A stretch of 64,000 nucleotides of DNA from Flavobacterium sp. LC2016-23 (GTDB lineage Bacteria > Bacteroidota > Bacteroidia > Flavobacteriales > Flavobacteriaceae), in the NCBI RefSeq assembly GCF_009674775.1, contig NZ_WKKE01000026.1, positions 28,540-92,539 of the forward strand, in the 5' to 3' direction. Below the pieces are notes generated by a model. It saw only the letters and a list, made by a program, of their open reading frames with translations. It searched no databases and was not told the DNA's origin. Below are positions 33,762-42,077 of this stretch, piece by piece; positions within the stretch are counted from its first letter, which is position 1; every line of letters starts with the position of its first letter. The translations under genes and the position numbers were made by a program.

Positions 33762-33794
33762 CAAAAGTACTGCCAAATCTTTTAAAATGTCAAA
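33762..33794 (-). promoter_or_regulatory. Promoter of grpE-dnaJ
   Basis: Read on the minus strand this is TTTG (33791-33794), 21 bases, then TACTTTTG (33762-33769). That is the full Bacteroidetes -33/-7 pattern TTTG-N19-21-TAnnTTTG, with the likely transcription start about 18 bases before the ATG. Confidence 0.6.
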
Positions 33795-33992
33795 TTGTCA
33801 CTTTATTAAAATTCAGTACTTTAAAAAACTGAAAATTAGCCTGAAAAATTTAGTATAATTTTAAGACTATTACGTTTTAGTTTGAAGTATATTTGGATTT
33901 CGAATTGAAACTATAGTATTACCTATCAAAATTGAATTTAAGGGTTGGCCTCGGCTTCATAAATAATTATTAATTCAAGTTTACCTTATATT

Positions 33993-34030
33993 AAAAAAAG
34001 CTTCGCCTATTTGAGACGAAGCTTTTTTTT
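33993..34030. terminator. Bidirectional hairpin after the grpE upstream region
   Basis: AAAAAAGCTTCG (33994-34005) pairs with CGAAGCTTTTTT (34017-34028), with A-run and T-run. It may end transcription from the tRNA-Trp side. Confidence 0.8.
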
Positions 34031-34041
34031 ATGCTTTTTGA

Positions 34042-34195
34042 GAAAAAAAATTTTTACCGCAAAGAACACTAAGTTTTTTTCTTTTCACTTTTATAAAAAA
34101 AAGCTCGCAAAGCTTCCTGCTGATTTAGCTTTGCGAACTTTATGTTTTTAAAAGTATTCTTAGATAAAAATCCTTGCGTTCTTTGCGGTAAAAAT
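34042..34195. repeat. Nested inverted repeat beside tRNA-Trp
   Basis: The outer arms are AATTTTTACCGCAAAGAAC and its complement (near 34050-34066 and 34176-34196, TTCTTTGCGGTAAAAATT). An inner stem joins AGCTCGCAAAGCT (34102-34114) with AGCTTTGCGAACT (34127-34139). No ORF is present. Confidence 0.8.
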
Positions 34196-34199
34196 TTTG

Positions 34200-34270
34200 C
34201 ACGGGCGGAGGGATTCGAACCCCCATCAACGGTTTTGGAGACCGCTATTCTACCCTTGAACTACGCCCGT
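34200..34270 (-). tRNA. tRNA-Trp (anticodon CCA)
   Basis: Read on the minus strand it begins ACGGGCG and ends CGCCCGT plus discriminator G, a perfect 7-base acceptor stem. Anticodon stem TAGCGGTCTCCAAAACCGTT carries CCA. The T arm is GGGGGTTCGAATCCC. The 71-base tRNA has no encoded CCA end. It stands alone, not beside secE/nusG as is common in related genomes. Confidence 0.95.
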
Positions 34271-34356
34271 AACTAGGCCGCAAATTAAAAGTATTTTTTC
34301 TTCTCCGGCAACTATTTCACGTAGATTTAAAGCGTTTTTTCTATTGTGTATCGTTA

Positions 34357-34502
34357 GCCACGAATTCCACAAATTGGCACGAATTATTATTTGAGCGTAA
34401 CTAGTTCGTAAACTGATTAATGGGTTAAATAAAAAAGTAAAACTTTATAAAAATTGATTTTACAACATTTTAAAATTTGTGAAAATTTGTGCAATTCGTG
34501 GC
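34357..34502. repeat. Inverted repeat, GCCACGAATT-CACAAATT family
   Basis: GCCACGAATTCCACAAATT (34357-34375) pairs with its near-complement at 34484-34502 (one mismatch). The word is the same as in the 8754-8949 composite. Together with A/T-rich flanks it fills the gap between tRNA-Trp and hisS; no gene is seen. Confidence 0.85.
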
Positions 34503-34557
34503 AAAAAAATCTTTTTAATCTGTAAAATCAGTGGCAAAAAAACTTCACACCTCAAAA

Positions 34558-35985
34558 CTAGCCTAACAAAGCATTTTTCAATCCTTCAAAGTCAACTGAA
34601 ATTTGTTCGCCTGAAACCAGATTTTTAAGTGAATACAAATTAGCCGCAATCTCCTGATCGCCTGCAATGACTGCAAAAGGAATCAAACGTTTATCTGCAT
34701 ACTGAAACTGTTTCCCGACTTTAACATTATCAGGATACAATTCTACTTTTATATTTTCTTTTCTCAGTTTCTGAATCGCCTGTGACGCATACAAAGCTTC
34801 TGCATCGCCATAATTGACAAACAGTGCTTTAGAAGTTGCTGAAACGGTTTCCGGAAACAATTGAAGTTCTTCTAAAACCAGATAAATACGATCTAATCCG
34901 AAGGAAATTCCAACACCGCTCATGTTTTTCAAACCAAAAATACCGGTTAGGTCATCATATCTGCCGCCGCCTCCGATAGAACCCATTGAAACTGTTTTCG
35001 GTGCTGCAACTTCAAAAATGGCTCCGGTGTAATAATTTAATCCACGGGCCAGCGTTACATCAAGATCTAAAGTTGCGGTTGACAATCCTAAAGTAGCCAC
35101 ATTGTCACAAATAAATTTCAATTCTTCCACTCCTTTCATCCCTTCCTCTGACGAAGCCAGTAATGCAGAAAGCTGATTGATTTTATCTGCAAAAGTCCCG
35201 CTAAAACTAAATAACGGCTGCACTTTTACCAATGCTTCTTCGGAAATTCCTTTTTCGATCATTTCTTTTTTCACGCCATCTTCACCAATTTTATCCAGCT
35301 TGTCTAAAGCCACGGTAAAATCTATTAATTTATCTGAGGCTCCGATTACTTCAGCAATTCCGGATAATATTTTTCTGTTATTGATTTTAATGGTAACTCC
35401 TTCCAGTCCTAAAGCAGTAAAAACAGTGTCGTATAACTGAACCAATTCTACTTCCTGCCATAAAGACTTTGAGCCGACAACATCGGCATCACATTGGAAA
35501 AACTCTCTGTAACGGCCTTTCTGCGGACGATCCGCTCTCCAAACCGGCTGAATCTGATATCTTTTAAAAGGAAATTCAATTTCGTTCTGGTGCTGCACCA
35601 CATATCTCGCAAACGGAACTGTGAGGTCATAACGCAAGGCTTTTTCAGATATTTTTGCTGTAAATTTATTCAGCTCAATTCTCTGATTAAGATCAATTGT
35701 CTCAGCAGAATTCAATTGTAATTGTTCCAGGGATTCCGGTAATTCTATTTTTGTTTTATTGAAGAAAAAATTTCCTGAATTCAAAATCTTAAAAATCAAA
35801 CGATCGCCTTCTTCACCATATTTACCCATTAAGGTATCTGAATTTTCGAACGAAGGCGTTTCAATAGGCTGAAAACCAAATTTCTCGAAATTATTTTTTA
35901 TGACCTGAATAATATATTGACGTTTTGACACCTCTGCCGGTGAAAAATCTCTTGTTCCTTGTGGTATAGTTGGTTTTGAAGCCAT
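34558..35985 (-). CDS. hisS: Histidyl-tRNA synthetase
   Basis: Charges tRNA-His with histidine. A class II synthetase of 475 residues, slightly longer than the usual 420-460 for bacterial enzymes, starting PTIPQGTRDFSPAEVSKRQYI. Motif 2 is LRYDLTVPFARYVV, and the histidine-specific motifs are AREFFQCDADVVG-like and LARGLNYYTGAIFEV. Motif 3 is SMGSIGGGGRYDDLTGIFG, and SGVGISFGLDRIYLVL follows. The C-terminal anticodon-binding domain lies after about 390. An insertion (FFFNKTKIELPESLEQLQ) near 65-110 is typical of Flavobacteria sequences. Confidence 0.98.
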   Translation of the reverse strand: MASKPTIPQGTRDFSPAEVSKRQYIIQVIKNNFEKFGFQPIETPSFENSDTLMGKYGEEGDRLIFKILNSGNFFFNKTKIELPESLEQLQLNSAETIDLNQRIELNKFTAKISEKALRYDLTVPFARYVVQHQNEIEFPFKRYQIQPVWRADRPQKGRYREFFQCDADVVGSKSLWQEVELVQLYDTVFTALGLEGVTIKINNRKILSGIAEVIGASDKLIDFTVALDKLDKIGEDGVKKEMIEKGISEEALVKVQPLFSFSGTFADKINQLSALLASSEEGMKGVEELKFICDNVATLGLSTATLDLDVTLARGLNYYTGAIFEVAAPKTVSMGSIGGGGRYDDLTGIFGLKNMSGVGISFGLDRIYLVLEELQLFPETVSATSKALFVNYGDAEALYASQAIQKLRKENIKVELYPDNVKVGKQFQYADKRLIPFAVIAGDQEIAANLYSLKNLVSGEQISVDFEGLKNALLG

Positions 35986-36060
35986 TTTTTTTAGATTGTT
36001 AGATTGTTAGACTTTTAGATTGTTAGATTTTTTTTCGAAATCTTGAACTTAAAAATCTTC
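35986..36060. repeat. Tandem word repeat, TTAGATTG family
   Basis: Four to five copies of TTAGATTG/TTAGACT in a row (35989-36030), directly upstream of the hisS start, followed by AAAATCTTC-type complements. Related to 30795-30888. Confidence 0.8.
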
Positions 36061-36196
36061 TTATAGATTATAAAATTTAGAATTTAAGATCTCTCTCAAA
36101 TTCTAATCGACTGCAAATATCTTATTTTTTAAAATAAATAATGCCCGTTCGAAAACAAACTTGTAACAAAAAACGTATTTTCGTGACAAATTGTTC

Positions 36197-37441
36197 ATGA
36201 TGCTAAAATTATTCAAAGAAAATATCCGAATTGCGTTTGGTTCAATCAAAACACAATTGCTACGTACTATTCTTACCGTTTTAATTATCGCGATCGGAAT
36301 TACAGCTCTCGTTGGGATCCTGACAGTGGTTACGGCTTTGGAAAATACCATTTCGACCAATTTTGCCTCAATGGGCGCTAATACCTTCAATATTAATCAA
36401 TACGAGAACACCATTAAAAATCGTGGCGGTAATGAACGTGAAGTCATTAACCCGATTATCTCTTATCCTGAGGCGGTTGCTTTTAAAAACAAATACAAAT
36501 ATCCTTTTACCGAAACCTCCCTTTCCTTTACGGCAACTTCAAAAGCGGAAGTAAAATATTCAGACCAAAAAACAGATCCGGAAATCAGCATTTTGGGGGT
36601 CGACGAGCATTTTATAGGTAATTCGGGTTTAGAAATCAGTTCCGGACGCAGTTTCAATCAGTTCGACATTGAGAACAATACGTATTCCTGCATTGTGGGA
36701 TCTGATTTTGAAAAAGGTTTATTGAAAGATGTCAATCCAATCGATAAAATAATCTCCATTCGAGGGGCCCGTTTTAAAGTTATCGGAGTTTTAAAAGAAA
36801 AAGGATCAACATTTGGAAACAGTCAGGATTTAAGGGTTTTAATTCCGATTCAGGTCGCACGTTCCTTGTTTACAGCACCCAATATTAATTACACGATGAG
36901 TGTGATGGTTTCCAAAAAAGAACTTTTAGACGAAGCGGTTGACAATGCGACAAGCATCATGCGAAGAGTACGCAAATTAAGTCCGGTTCGTGACAATAAT
37001 TTTGGTATTGGCCGCAGCGATGATTTAATCAACAGAATTCTCGGGATTACGCAATATTTAGGCTGGGCTGCGTGGATTATTAGTATCATTACGATTTTAG
37101 GATCCTCTATTGCTTTAATGAACATCATGATTGTATCAGTTACAGAACGTACCCGAGAGATTGGGGTGCGAAAAGCTTTAGGCGCGAAAAGAATAACCGT
37201 TGCCACTCAGTTTTTTATCGAAACCCTTTTGATTGGTCAGCTTGGCGGACTGGCAGGAATTGTACTGGGAATTTTGGTGGGATTTGCCTTTTCGTCCGCA
37301 ATGGGATTTGCATTTGTTATTCCATGGATGGCCATTTTTGCAGCCTTTGCCACAAGTTTTATGGTAGCCATTGTTTCCGGATTATACCCCGCTGTTAAAG
37401 CTTCCAAACTGGATCCTATTGAGGCTTTGCGCTATGAGTAG
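36197..37441 (+). CDS. MacB-like ABC transporter permease
   Basis: A 414-residue MacB/FtsX-type permease with four membrane helices: TILTVLIIAIGITALVGILTVV near the N-terminus, and three in the last 150 residues. A large periplasmic MacB_PCD-type domain spans about 65-270. The conserved cytosolic loop VTERTREIGVRKALGAKR follows, then FSSAMGFAFVIPW. Such permeases power lipoprotein release, peptide or drug export with a separate ATPase, but none lies next to it, so it must use a distant ATPase gene. The start ATG 36197 is preferred over TTG 36191. Confidence 0.9.
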   Translation: MMLKLFKENIRIAFGSIKTQLLRTILTVLIIAIGITALVGILTVVTALENTISTNFASMGANTFNINQYENTIKNRGGNEREVINPIISYPEAVAFKNKYKYPFTETSLSFTATSKAEVKYSDQKTDPEISILGVDEHFIGNSGLEISSGRSFNQFDIENNTYSCIVGSDFEKGLLKDVNPIDKIISIRGARFKVIGVLKEKGSTFGNSQDLRVLIPIQVARSLFTAPNINYTMSVMVSKKELLDEAVDNATSIMRRVRKLSPVRDNNFGIGRSDDLINRILGITQYLGWAAWIISIITILGSSIALMNIMIVSVTERTREIGVRKALGAKRITVATQFFIETLLIGQLGGLAGIVLGILVGFAFSSAMGFAFVIPWMAIFAAFATSFMVAIVSGLYPAVKASKLDPIEALRYE

Positions 37442-37521
37442 TTTTCAGTCGCAGTCGCAGCTTGCAATCAAAGTTAATAGTTATTTAAATGCTCACCGAG
37501 ACTGAAAACTGAGACTGAGAC
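37440..37521. repeat. Word-type inverted repeat, CAGTTTTCAGTC family
   Basis: AGTTTTCAGTC (37440-37450) pairs with GACTGAAAACT (37500-37510), with GCAGTCGCAG and GAGACTGAGAC words alongside. It lies between convergent genes and overlaps the last base of the permease gene's stop codon. Confidence 0.85.
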
Positions 37522-37531
37522 TAAAAAAAAC

Positions 37532-38386
37532 CTAAAGACTCCCTTTCATCATCCTGTCGTTGTCATAAATATCTCTGCGTAATTCAATATTCCTGAAATT
37601 CATTGATTCAAGTAAGTTATTCATTTCTTCCCCCAGATATTGATTAATTTCAAAAAACAACTGCCCGTTTTCCTTGAGATTTTTCTGAGCCAAAGCCGCA
37701 ATTTTTTTATAAAAAACCAGCGCATTATTATCTTCGACAAAAAGTGCTAAATGAGGCTCGTAGTCCAGCACGTTCTTTTTTATTTCTTCTTTTTCTAAAT
37801 TCCTGACATAAGGCGGATTGGAAACAATAATATCAAAATTGTCTTTCAGCAGTTCCAGTTCTAAAATGTCCTTATATATAAAGGTAACTTCAACATTATT
37901 ATTTATGGCATTTCTTTTGGCTGTTTCCAATGCTTTCTTGGATATGTCTATTGCATACACTTCTGCATTTGGAAGGTTTTTCGCCAGTGAAATCGCGATA
38001 CATCCGCTTCCGGTCCCGATATCTAAAATTTTTAAACGTCTGGATTTGTCAAGTCCTGAATTTTCATTAATAACCCACTCGACCAATTCTTCAGTTTCCG
38101 GCCTTGGAATCAAAACGTTCTCATTTACTTCGAAATCCATTCCGTAGAAATTTGTTTTCCCTAATAAATACTGAATGGGAACTTCTTTTTTTAATTGTTC
38201 TAAAATCGAACACCAATACACAAGATCAGCTGTACTAAAAGTTAGTTCATGATTTAGTGCCAGGTCAATTTGTCGCAGCTTGTGTTTGTATTCTAAAATT
38301 AAATAGAAAAAGCTCTCCGCTTCATATGCATCATAAAAAGGCGATAATTCCTGTATAAACTGAGTCCGGTATTGTTTGATTCTCAT
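37532..38386 (-). CDS. prmC: Release-factor glutamine N5-methyltransferase PrmC
   Basis: Methylates the GGQ glutamine of release factors RF1 and RF2. The 284-residue protein has an N-terminal helical domain, then RPETEELVEWVINE. Its SAM motif is LDIGTGSGCIAISLAKNLPNAEVYAIDIS, and the substrate-binding NPPY motif is IVSNPPYVRNLEKEEI. Length and motifs fit PrmC. It converges on the MacB-like gene and is followed 73 bases upstream by a GNAT gene on the same strand. Confidence 0.97.
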   Translation of the reverse strand: MRIKQYRTQFIQELSPFYDAYEAESFFYLILEYKHKLRQIDLALNHELTFSTADLVYWCSILEQLKKEVPIQYLLGKTNFYGMDFEVNENVLIPRPETEELVEWVINENSGLDKSRRLKILDIGTGSGCIAISLAKNLPNAEVYAIDISKKALETAKRNAINNNVEVTFIYKDILELELLKDNFDIIVSNPPYVRNLEKEEIKKNVLDYEPHLALFVEDNNALVFYKKIAALAQKNLKENGQLFFEINQYLGEEMNNLLESMNFRNIELRRDIYDNDRMMKGSL

Positions 38387-38459
38387 TTTGTTTTTTTGAG
38401 CATTAATTTTAAGCTAAAGCCAATTGCATTAACAATAAGTACTGCATTAACAAAAAATG

Positions 38460-38957
38460 TTACACGTTACTCCGTAAATCTTTCAGCATCCAGACAGGGC
38501 AAGAACTGTGCCCGGTGCATCCCATCGGAGCCTCTAAATATTCAAAACCTGATTTTTTATATAATTTTTGGGCTGCATGCATAAAAGGCATCGTTTCGAT
38601 ATAACATTTTTCAAAGCCAAAATCCCTGGCCTGCTGCAAACATTTCTCCATCATAACACTTCCAATTCCCAAACCACGGGTTTCCGGCAAAAAGTACATT
38701 TTTTGCAATTCACAAATTTCAGGGTCTCCATTTTCTAAAGGTGCTATTCCGGCACAGCCCACAATTTTGCCTTCATTTTCCACCACAAAATAAACCGATT
38801 GCGGCTTATTATATTCTTCAAACATTAAATCTAAGTACGGATCTTCATAAGCCGTTCCCACTTTTGGGATTTCCATTTCGTCAAAAACCGCTCTTATTAA
38901 CCTGGCGACTGCCTGATTGTCTTCTTTTTTTATCGTTCTGATACTCCAGTTTTCCAT
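38460..38957 (-). CDS. GNAT N-acetyltransferase
   Basis: A 165-residue acetyltransferase. It starts MENWSIRTIKKEDNQAVARLIRAVFDEMEIPKVG. The acetyl-CoA binding motif is MYFLPETRGLGIGSVMMEKCLQQARDFGFEKCYIETM (residues about 88-124), and the pattern ends with AQKLYKKSGFEYLE. Substrate unknown; similar proteins with CTGHSSCPVWMLKDL at the end are called GNAT-family in Bacteroidetes. Divergent from ribD over 94 bases, each with a TACTTTTG box. Confidence 0.9.
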   Translation of the reverse strand: MENWSIRTIKKEDNQAVARLIRAVFDEMEIPKVGTAYEDPYLDLMFEEYNKPQSVYFVVENEGKIVGCAGIAPLENGDPEICELQKMYFLPETRGLGIGSVMMEKCLQQARDFGFEKCYIETMPFMHAAQKLYKKSGFEYLEAPMGCTGHSSCPVWMLKDLRSNV

Positions 38958-38980
38958 TTTCTTTATTCGTCTTATAACTA

Positions 38981-38988
38981 CAAAAGTA
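38981..38988 (-). promoter_or_regulatory. -7 element of the GNAT gene
   Basis: CAAAAGTA reads TACTTTTG on the minus strand, matching TAnnTTTG, 24 bases before the start. Confidence 0.45.
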
Positions 38989-39039
38989 AAAATAGTTTTC
39001 CGATAGTTTTCTTAACTGGACAGTAAACTCAAAAATAAC

Positions 39040-39047
39040 TACTTTTG
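39040..39047 (+). promoter_or_regulatory. -7 element directly at the ribD start
   Basis: TACTTTTG (TAnnTTTG) ends four bases before the GTG start at 39052, implying a leaderless or nearly leaderless transcript. Confidence 0.5.
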
Positions 39048-39051
39048 CAGG

Positions 39052-40101
39052 GTGAATATACAGGAGAAATACATACAGCGCTGCATCGAACTAGCCAGAA
39101 ATGGCTTCGGAACTACCTATCCAAACCCCATGGTGGGGAGTGTAATTGTTTACGAAGACCGGATTATCGGTGAAGGCTGGCATAAAAAAGCCGGAGAACC
39201 GCATGCAGAAGTCAATGCGATCCGGTCTGTGAAAGATAAATCGTTATTAAAAAAGGCTACTATTTATGTGAGCTTAGAACCGTGCAGCCACTTTGGAAAA
39301 ACACCGCCCTGCTGTGATTTAATTATTGAACATAAAATCCCGAATGTCGTAGTCGGAACTGTTGACCCAAACGAAAAAGTAGCAGGAAGAGGCATCAAAA
39401 AAATTATCGAAGCCGGAGCAAATGTGACTGTTGGCGTTCTGGAAAAGGAATGCAACGAACTCAATAAACGCTTTTTTACTTTTCACCAGAAAAAACGGCC
39501 TTACATTATCCTGAAATGGGCCGAAAGTCAGGATGGCTTTTTAGCCCCTGTAAAAACAGAACATCAGGACAGAAAACCGGTTTGGATTACCAACCCGTAT
39601 TCGAGACAGCTGGTACATAAATGGAGAAGCGAAGAACAGGCAATTTTGGCGGGAACACAAACCGTTATTGATGACAATCCAAAACTGAATGTTCGGGACT
39701 GGAGCGGAAATAATCCGGTTAGAATTGTTTTAGATCAGCATAACCGAATTTCCAAAGACAGTTTTGTTTTTGACAACAGTGTTAAAACGATTGTAATTAC
39801 AAAATCTGAAATTGTCAGCGAAAAAGAAAATCTTACCTTTGAAGTAATTGATTTTAATCAAAATATAATTCCGCAAATTCTGGAACTTTTATATCAAAAT
39901 CAAATACAGTCTATACTAATCGAAGGCGGTTTAAGAACCCTGCAGACTTTTATAGACCAGAATATTTGGGATGAAGCGAGAATTTTCAAAGGAAATAGTA
40001 TTTTCGAAAACGGAACAAAAGCCCCTGTTTTATCCGGGAAAATTTTAAGTAAAATCAACATAGAAGACGATGAACTAATACAAATTAGAAATCATGATTG
40101 A
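39052..40101 (+). CDS. ribD: Bifunctional riboflavin biosynthesis protein RibD
   Basis: RibD deaminates and then reduces the riboflavin pathway pyrimidine. In 349 residues the deaminase domain (1-145) has the zinc motif HAE at 51-53 and CSHFGKTPPC with Cys78 and Cys87. The reductase domain (about 150-349) has GRKPVWITNPYSRQLVHKWRSEEQAILAGTQTVIDDNPKLNVR and ends with ILIEGGLRTLQTFIDQNIWDEARIF. The start is GTG 39052, four bases after a -7 box. It overlaps the next HAD gene by 8 bases, so the two are co-translated; other rib genes are not in the window. Confidence 0.96.
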   Translation: MNIQEKYIQRCIELARNGFGTTYPNPMVGSVIVYEDRIIGEGWHKKAGEPHAEVNAIRSVKDKSLLKKATIYVSLEPCSHFGKTPPCCDLIIEHKIPNVVVGTVDPNEKVAGRGIKKIIEAGANVTVGVLEKECNELNKRFFTFHQKKRPYIILKWAESQDGFLAPVKTEHQDRKPVWITNPYSRQLVHKWRSEEQAILAGTQTVIDDNPKLNVRDWSGNNPVRIVLDQHNRISKDSFVFDNSVKTIVITKSEIVSEKENLTFEVIDFNQNIIPQILELLYQNQIQSILIEGGLRTLQTFIDQNIWDEARIFKGNSIFENGTKAPVLSGKILSKINIEDDELIQIRNHD

Positions 40102-40696
40102 TACTATAATTTTTGACTTTGGTGATATTTTTATCAATTTAGACAAACAGGCTACTATTTCAGGATTGCAGCAATTAGGTCTGACCGAATGGAACGCTGA
40201 ATTAGATCGTCTGAACCTTTTATTTGAAACCGGCGACATTTCGCACGATGACTTTATTGAAGGTTTTCAAAAAGAACTTCCAAATGCTTCAAAGGAAGAA
40301 ATCCTAAAAGCATGGAATGCCGTTTTGGCTGATTTTCCTTTATACCGGTTAGAATTTCTACAAATGCTTTCTAAAAAATACAGATTGTTTTTATTGAGCA
40401 ATACAGATTCCATACATATTGAAACTTTCGAAAACAAAAGCGGTATTTCCTTTTACAGTGATTTTTACCAATGTTTTGAAAAAGTTTATTTTTCATTTGA
40501 AATTGGAATGCGCAAACCAAATACAGAAGTTTTTCAATACCTGATCAACAAACACGAATTATCCCCCAAACGTACTTTGTTTGTAGACGATAAAAAAGAA
40601 AACACAGATGCCGCTGCAGCTCTGGGCCTGCATGTCTGGAATTTACAAGTGGGTCAGGAAGATGTGGTCGATTTATTTGAGAAAAAAATAATTTAG
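40094..40696 (+). CDS. HAD-superfamily hydrolase (YihX-like)
   Basis: A 200-residue HAD phosphatase. Motif I is IIFDFGDIFINLDK with nucleophile Asp8 but Gly10 in place of the usual second Asp, as in YihX (FDLGNV). Motif II is LLSNTDSIHIETF, motif III Lys is in EIGMRKPNTEVFQY, and motif IV is LFVDDKKENTDAAAALGLHVW. YihX dephosphorylates glucose-1-phosphate. An alternative role is the missing phosphatase of the riboflavin pathway, which would fit its 8-base overlap with ribD; this is inference. Confidence 0.88.
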   Translation: MIDTIIFDFGDIFINLDKQATISGLQQLGLTEWNAELDRLNLLFETGDISHDDFIEGFQKELPNASKEEILKAWNAVLADFPLYRLEFLQMLSKKYRLFLLSNTDSIHIETFENKSGISFYSDFYQCFEKVYFSFEIGMRKPNTEVFQYLINKHELSPKRTLFVDDKKENTDAAAALGLHVWNLQVGQEDVVDLFEKKII

Positions 40697-40715
40697 CTAA
40701 TCTTTTTATCTTTCC

Positions 40716-40779
40716 CGCAGATTTTGCAGATAGCGCAGATTTGTTTTACAGCGCATTTATGATATCTGCAAAATCTGCG
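40716..40779. repeat. Word-type inverted repeat, CGCAGATTTTGCAGAT family
   Basis: CGCAGATTTTGCAGATA (40716-40732) pairs perfectly with TATCTGCAAAATCTGCG (40763-40779). The loop region also holds AGCGCAGAT and GCGCATT words. It lies after the HAD stop and before yigZ. Confidence 0.88.
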
Positions 40780-40822
40780 AGAGAAAAACTTTAACCACAA
40801 TATCTAATCTGAAAATTTACTT

Positions 40823-41455
40823 TTGGAACACAACGATACTTTTCAAACCATTGCTTTTGAGTCAGAAGAAATCTTATTTAAGGAAAAAGGAAGCAAATTC
40901 TTTGGATACGCTTTTCCTATAGAACATGAAGATGAAGTAAAACCCATTATTGAAATCTTAAAAAAGCAGCATCCGCACGCCGTACATTTTTGTTATGCGT
41001 ATCAATTGGGTATTGCTCCAAACATCTCCTATCGCGCCAATGATGACGGCGAACCAGGTAATACAGCAGGAGCGCCGATCTATGGTCAGATACAATCTTT
41101 CGGACTAACTAATGTCCTTGTGGTAGTGGTCCGCATCTTTGGCGGAGTAAAATTGGGTGTAGGCGGATTAATTACAGCCTACAAAACCACGGCACAAATG
41201 ACGCTTGAAGTTTGTGAGATTATCGAAAAAACAATCGATGTTCCGTTTTTAATCTCTTTTGATTATAAAAACATGAATAAAGTAATGCGTGTTATCAAAG
41301 AAAAAAAGCTCGATATCGTTTCTCAGGAAATGGAAATGGATGAAAATTCAGGATTACCAATTGGCAGGATTACGATTAAAACACGAAAAAAAAATGCCGA
41401 AACAGTATTCGGCATTTTTGATTTAATGTTTGAAATTGATATCAAAATTATATAA
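40823..41455 (+). CDS. yigZ: YigZ/IMPACT-family protein
   Basis: A 210-residue protein of the UPF0029/IMPACT family. It starts EHNDTFQTIAFESEEILFKEKGSKFFGYAFPI. The signature HAVHFCYAYQLGIAPNISYRANDDGEPGNTAGAPIYGQIQ and the DVLVVVVRIFGGVKLGVGGLITAYKTTAQ region are both clear. Bacterial members are of unknown function; eukaryotic IMPACT acts in translation control. The TTG start at 40823 is supported by homologue-like sequence from the first residues, though a TACTTTTG box overlaps it (40818-40825). Confidence 0.93.
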   Translation: MEHNDTFQTIAFESEEILFKEKGSKFFGYAFPIEHEDEVKPIIEILKKQHPHAVHFCYAYQLGIAPNISYRANDDGEPGNTAGAPIYGQIQSFGLTNVLVVVVRIFGGVKLGVGGLITAYKTTAQMTLEVCEIIEKTIDVPFLISFDYKNMNKVMRVIKEKKLDIVSQEMEMDENSGLPIGRITIKTRKKNAETVFGIFDLMFEIDIKII

Positions 41456-41486
41456 ATTGATATAAAAAACAGTACCTTTTTAACAA

Positions 41487-41891
41487 TTATAATAAGGTTT
41501 TGAACAACTCCAAAATATAATCAGGAGGCGCAGTCGGGCGACCTGATTTTAACGAAATAAATACTAAAATAAACACGGCAGTTGTTAATAACTCGTCTGC
41601 TTCGTTGTAGATCTCGCAGTCGAATTCGATCTTAACAGAAGATTGACTTTTGAAAGTCGTATGAATCGTTAAAAGCTCATCATAACGTGCCGATTTTTTG
41701 TAATTAATTTGCATCGAAACTATTGGCAATCCGATTCCGCTTTCTTCCATACTTTTATAGGAAATCCCTTTATCCCTAAGCCATTCCACGCGTCCGATCT
41801 CAAAATAAGGGACATAATTTCCGTGATACACGACTCCCATTTGATCCGTTTCAGAGTAACGAACCCGTACTTGAGTTTGATGATTTTTCAT
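41487..41891 (-). CDS. Acyl-CoA thioesterase, YbgC/4HBT family
   Basis: A 134-residue hot-dog thioesterase. The catalytic Asp16 is in VRVRYSETDQMGVVYHGNYVPYFEIGRVEWLRDKG, matching YbgC-type 4-hydroxybenzoyl-CoA thioesterases, followed by VSMQINYKKSARYDELLTI. It hydrolyses short acyl-CoA esters, and is often linked to the Tol-Pal system elsewhere; no tol genes are here. It is divergent from dnaA with 186 bases between. Confidence 0.93.
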   Translation of the reverse strand: MKNHQTQVRVRYSETDQMGVVYHGNYVPYFEIGRVEWLRDKGISYKSMEESGIGLPIVSMQINYKKSARYDELLTIHTTFKSQSSVKIEFDCEIYNEADELLTTAVFILVFISLKSGRPTAPPDYILELFKTLL

Positions 41892-41983
41892 TATTTATAT
41901 ATTAAAAAAATTTAGTTTTTAAAAGTCTCCTTACAACATTATTTTATAAAATTAGAGGCCAAATTATTTTTTTTTACAGAAAT

Positions 41984-41992
41984 TTGTTCACA
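41984..41992 (+). promoter_or_regulatory. Possible DnaA box upstream of dnaA
   Basis: TTGTTCACA differs at one position from TTATTCACA. Only this site is convincing in the 186-base gap, so it fits autoregulation rather than an origin. Confidence 0.25.
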
Positions 41993-42077
41993 TATTTGTT
42001 ATCCCGAAATTCGGAATAAAATCGCTCCATTTTTATTAGGAGAATCTTTATCAATAATAAAAAATTTATTTGAATCT

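Noticed and set aside
38990..39051. FMN riboswitch before ribD
   Set aside because: Only 94 bases separate the divergent starts, the -7 box abuts the GTG, and no FMN-box sequences are seen.
41892..42077. Replication origin next to dnaA
   Set aside because: Only one near-match to a DnaA box (41984-41992) was found; no cluster of boxes and no dnaN or gyrase genes alongside.
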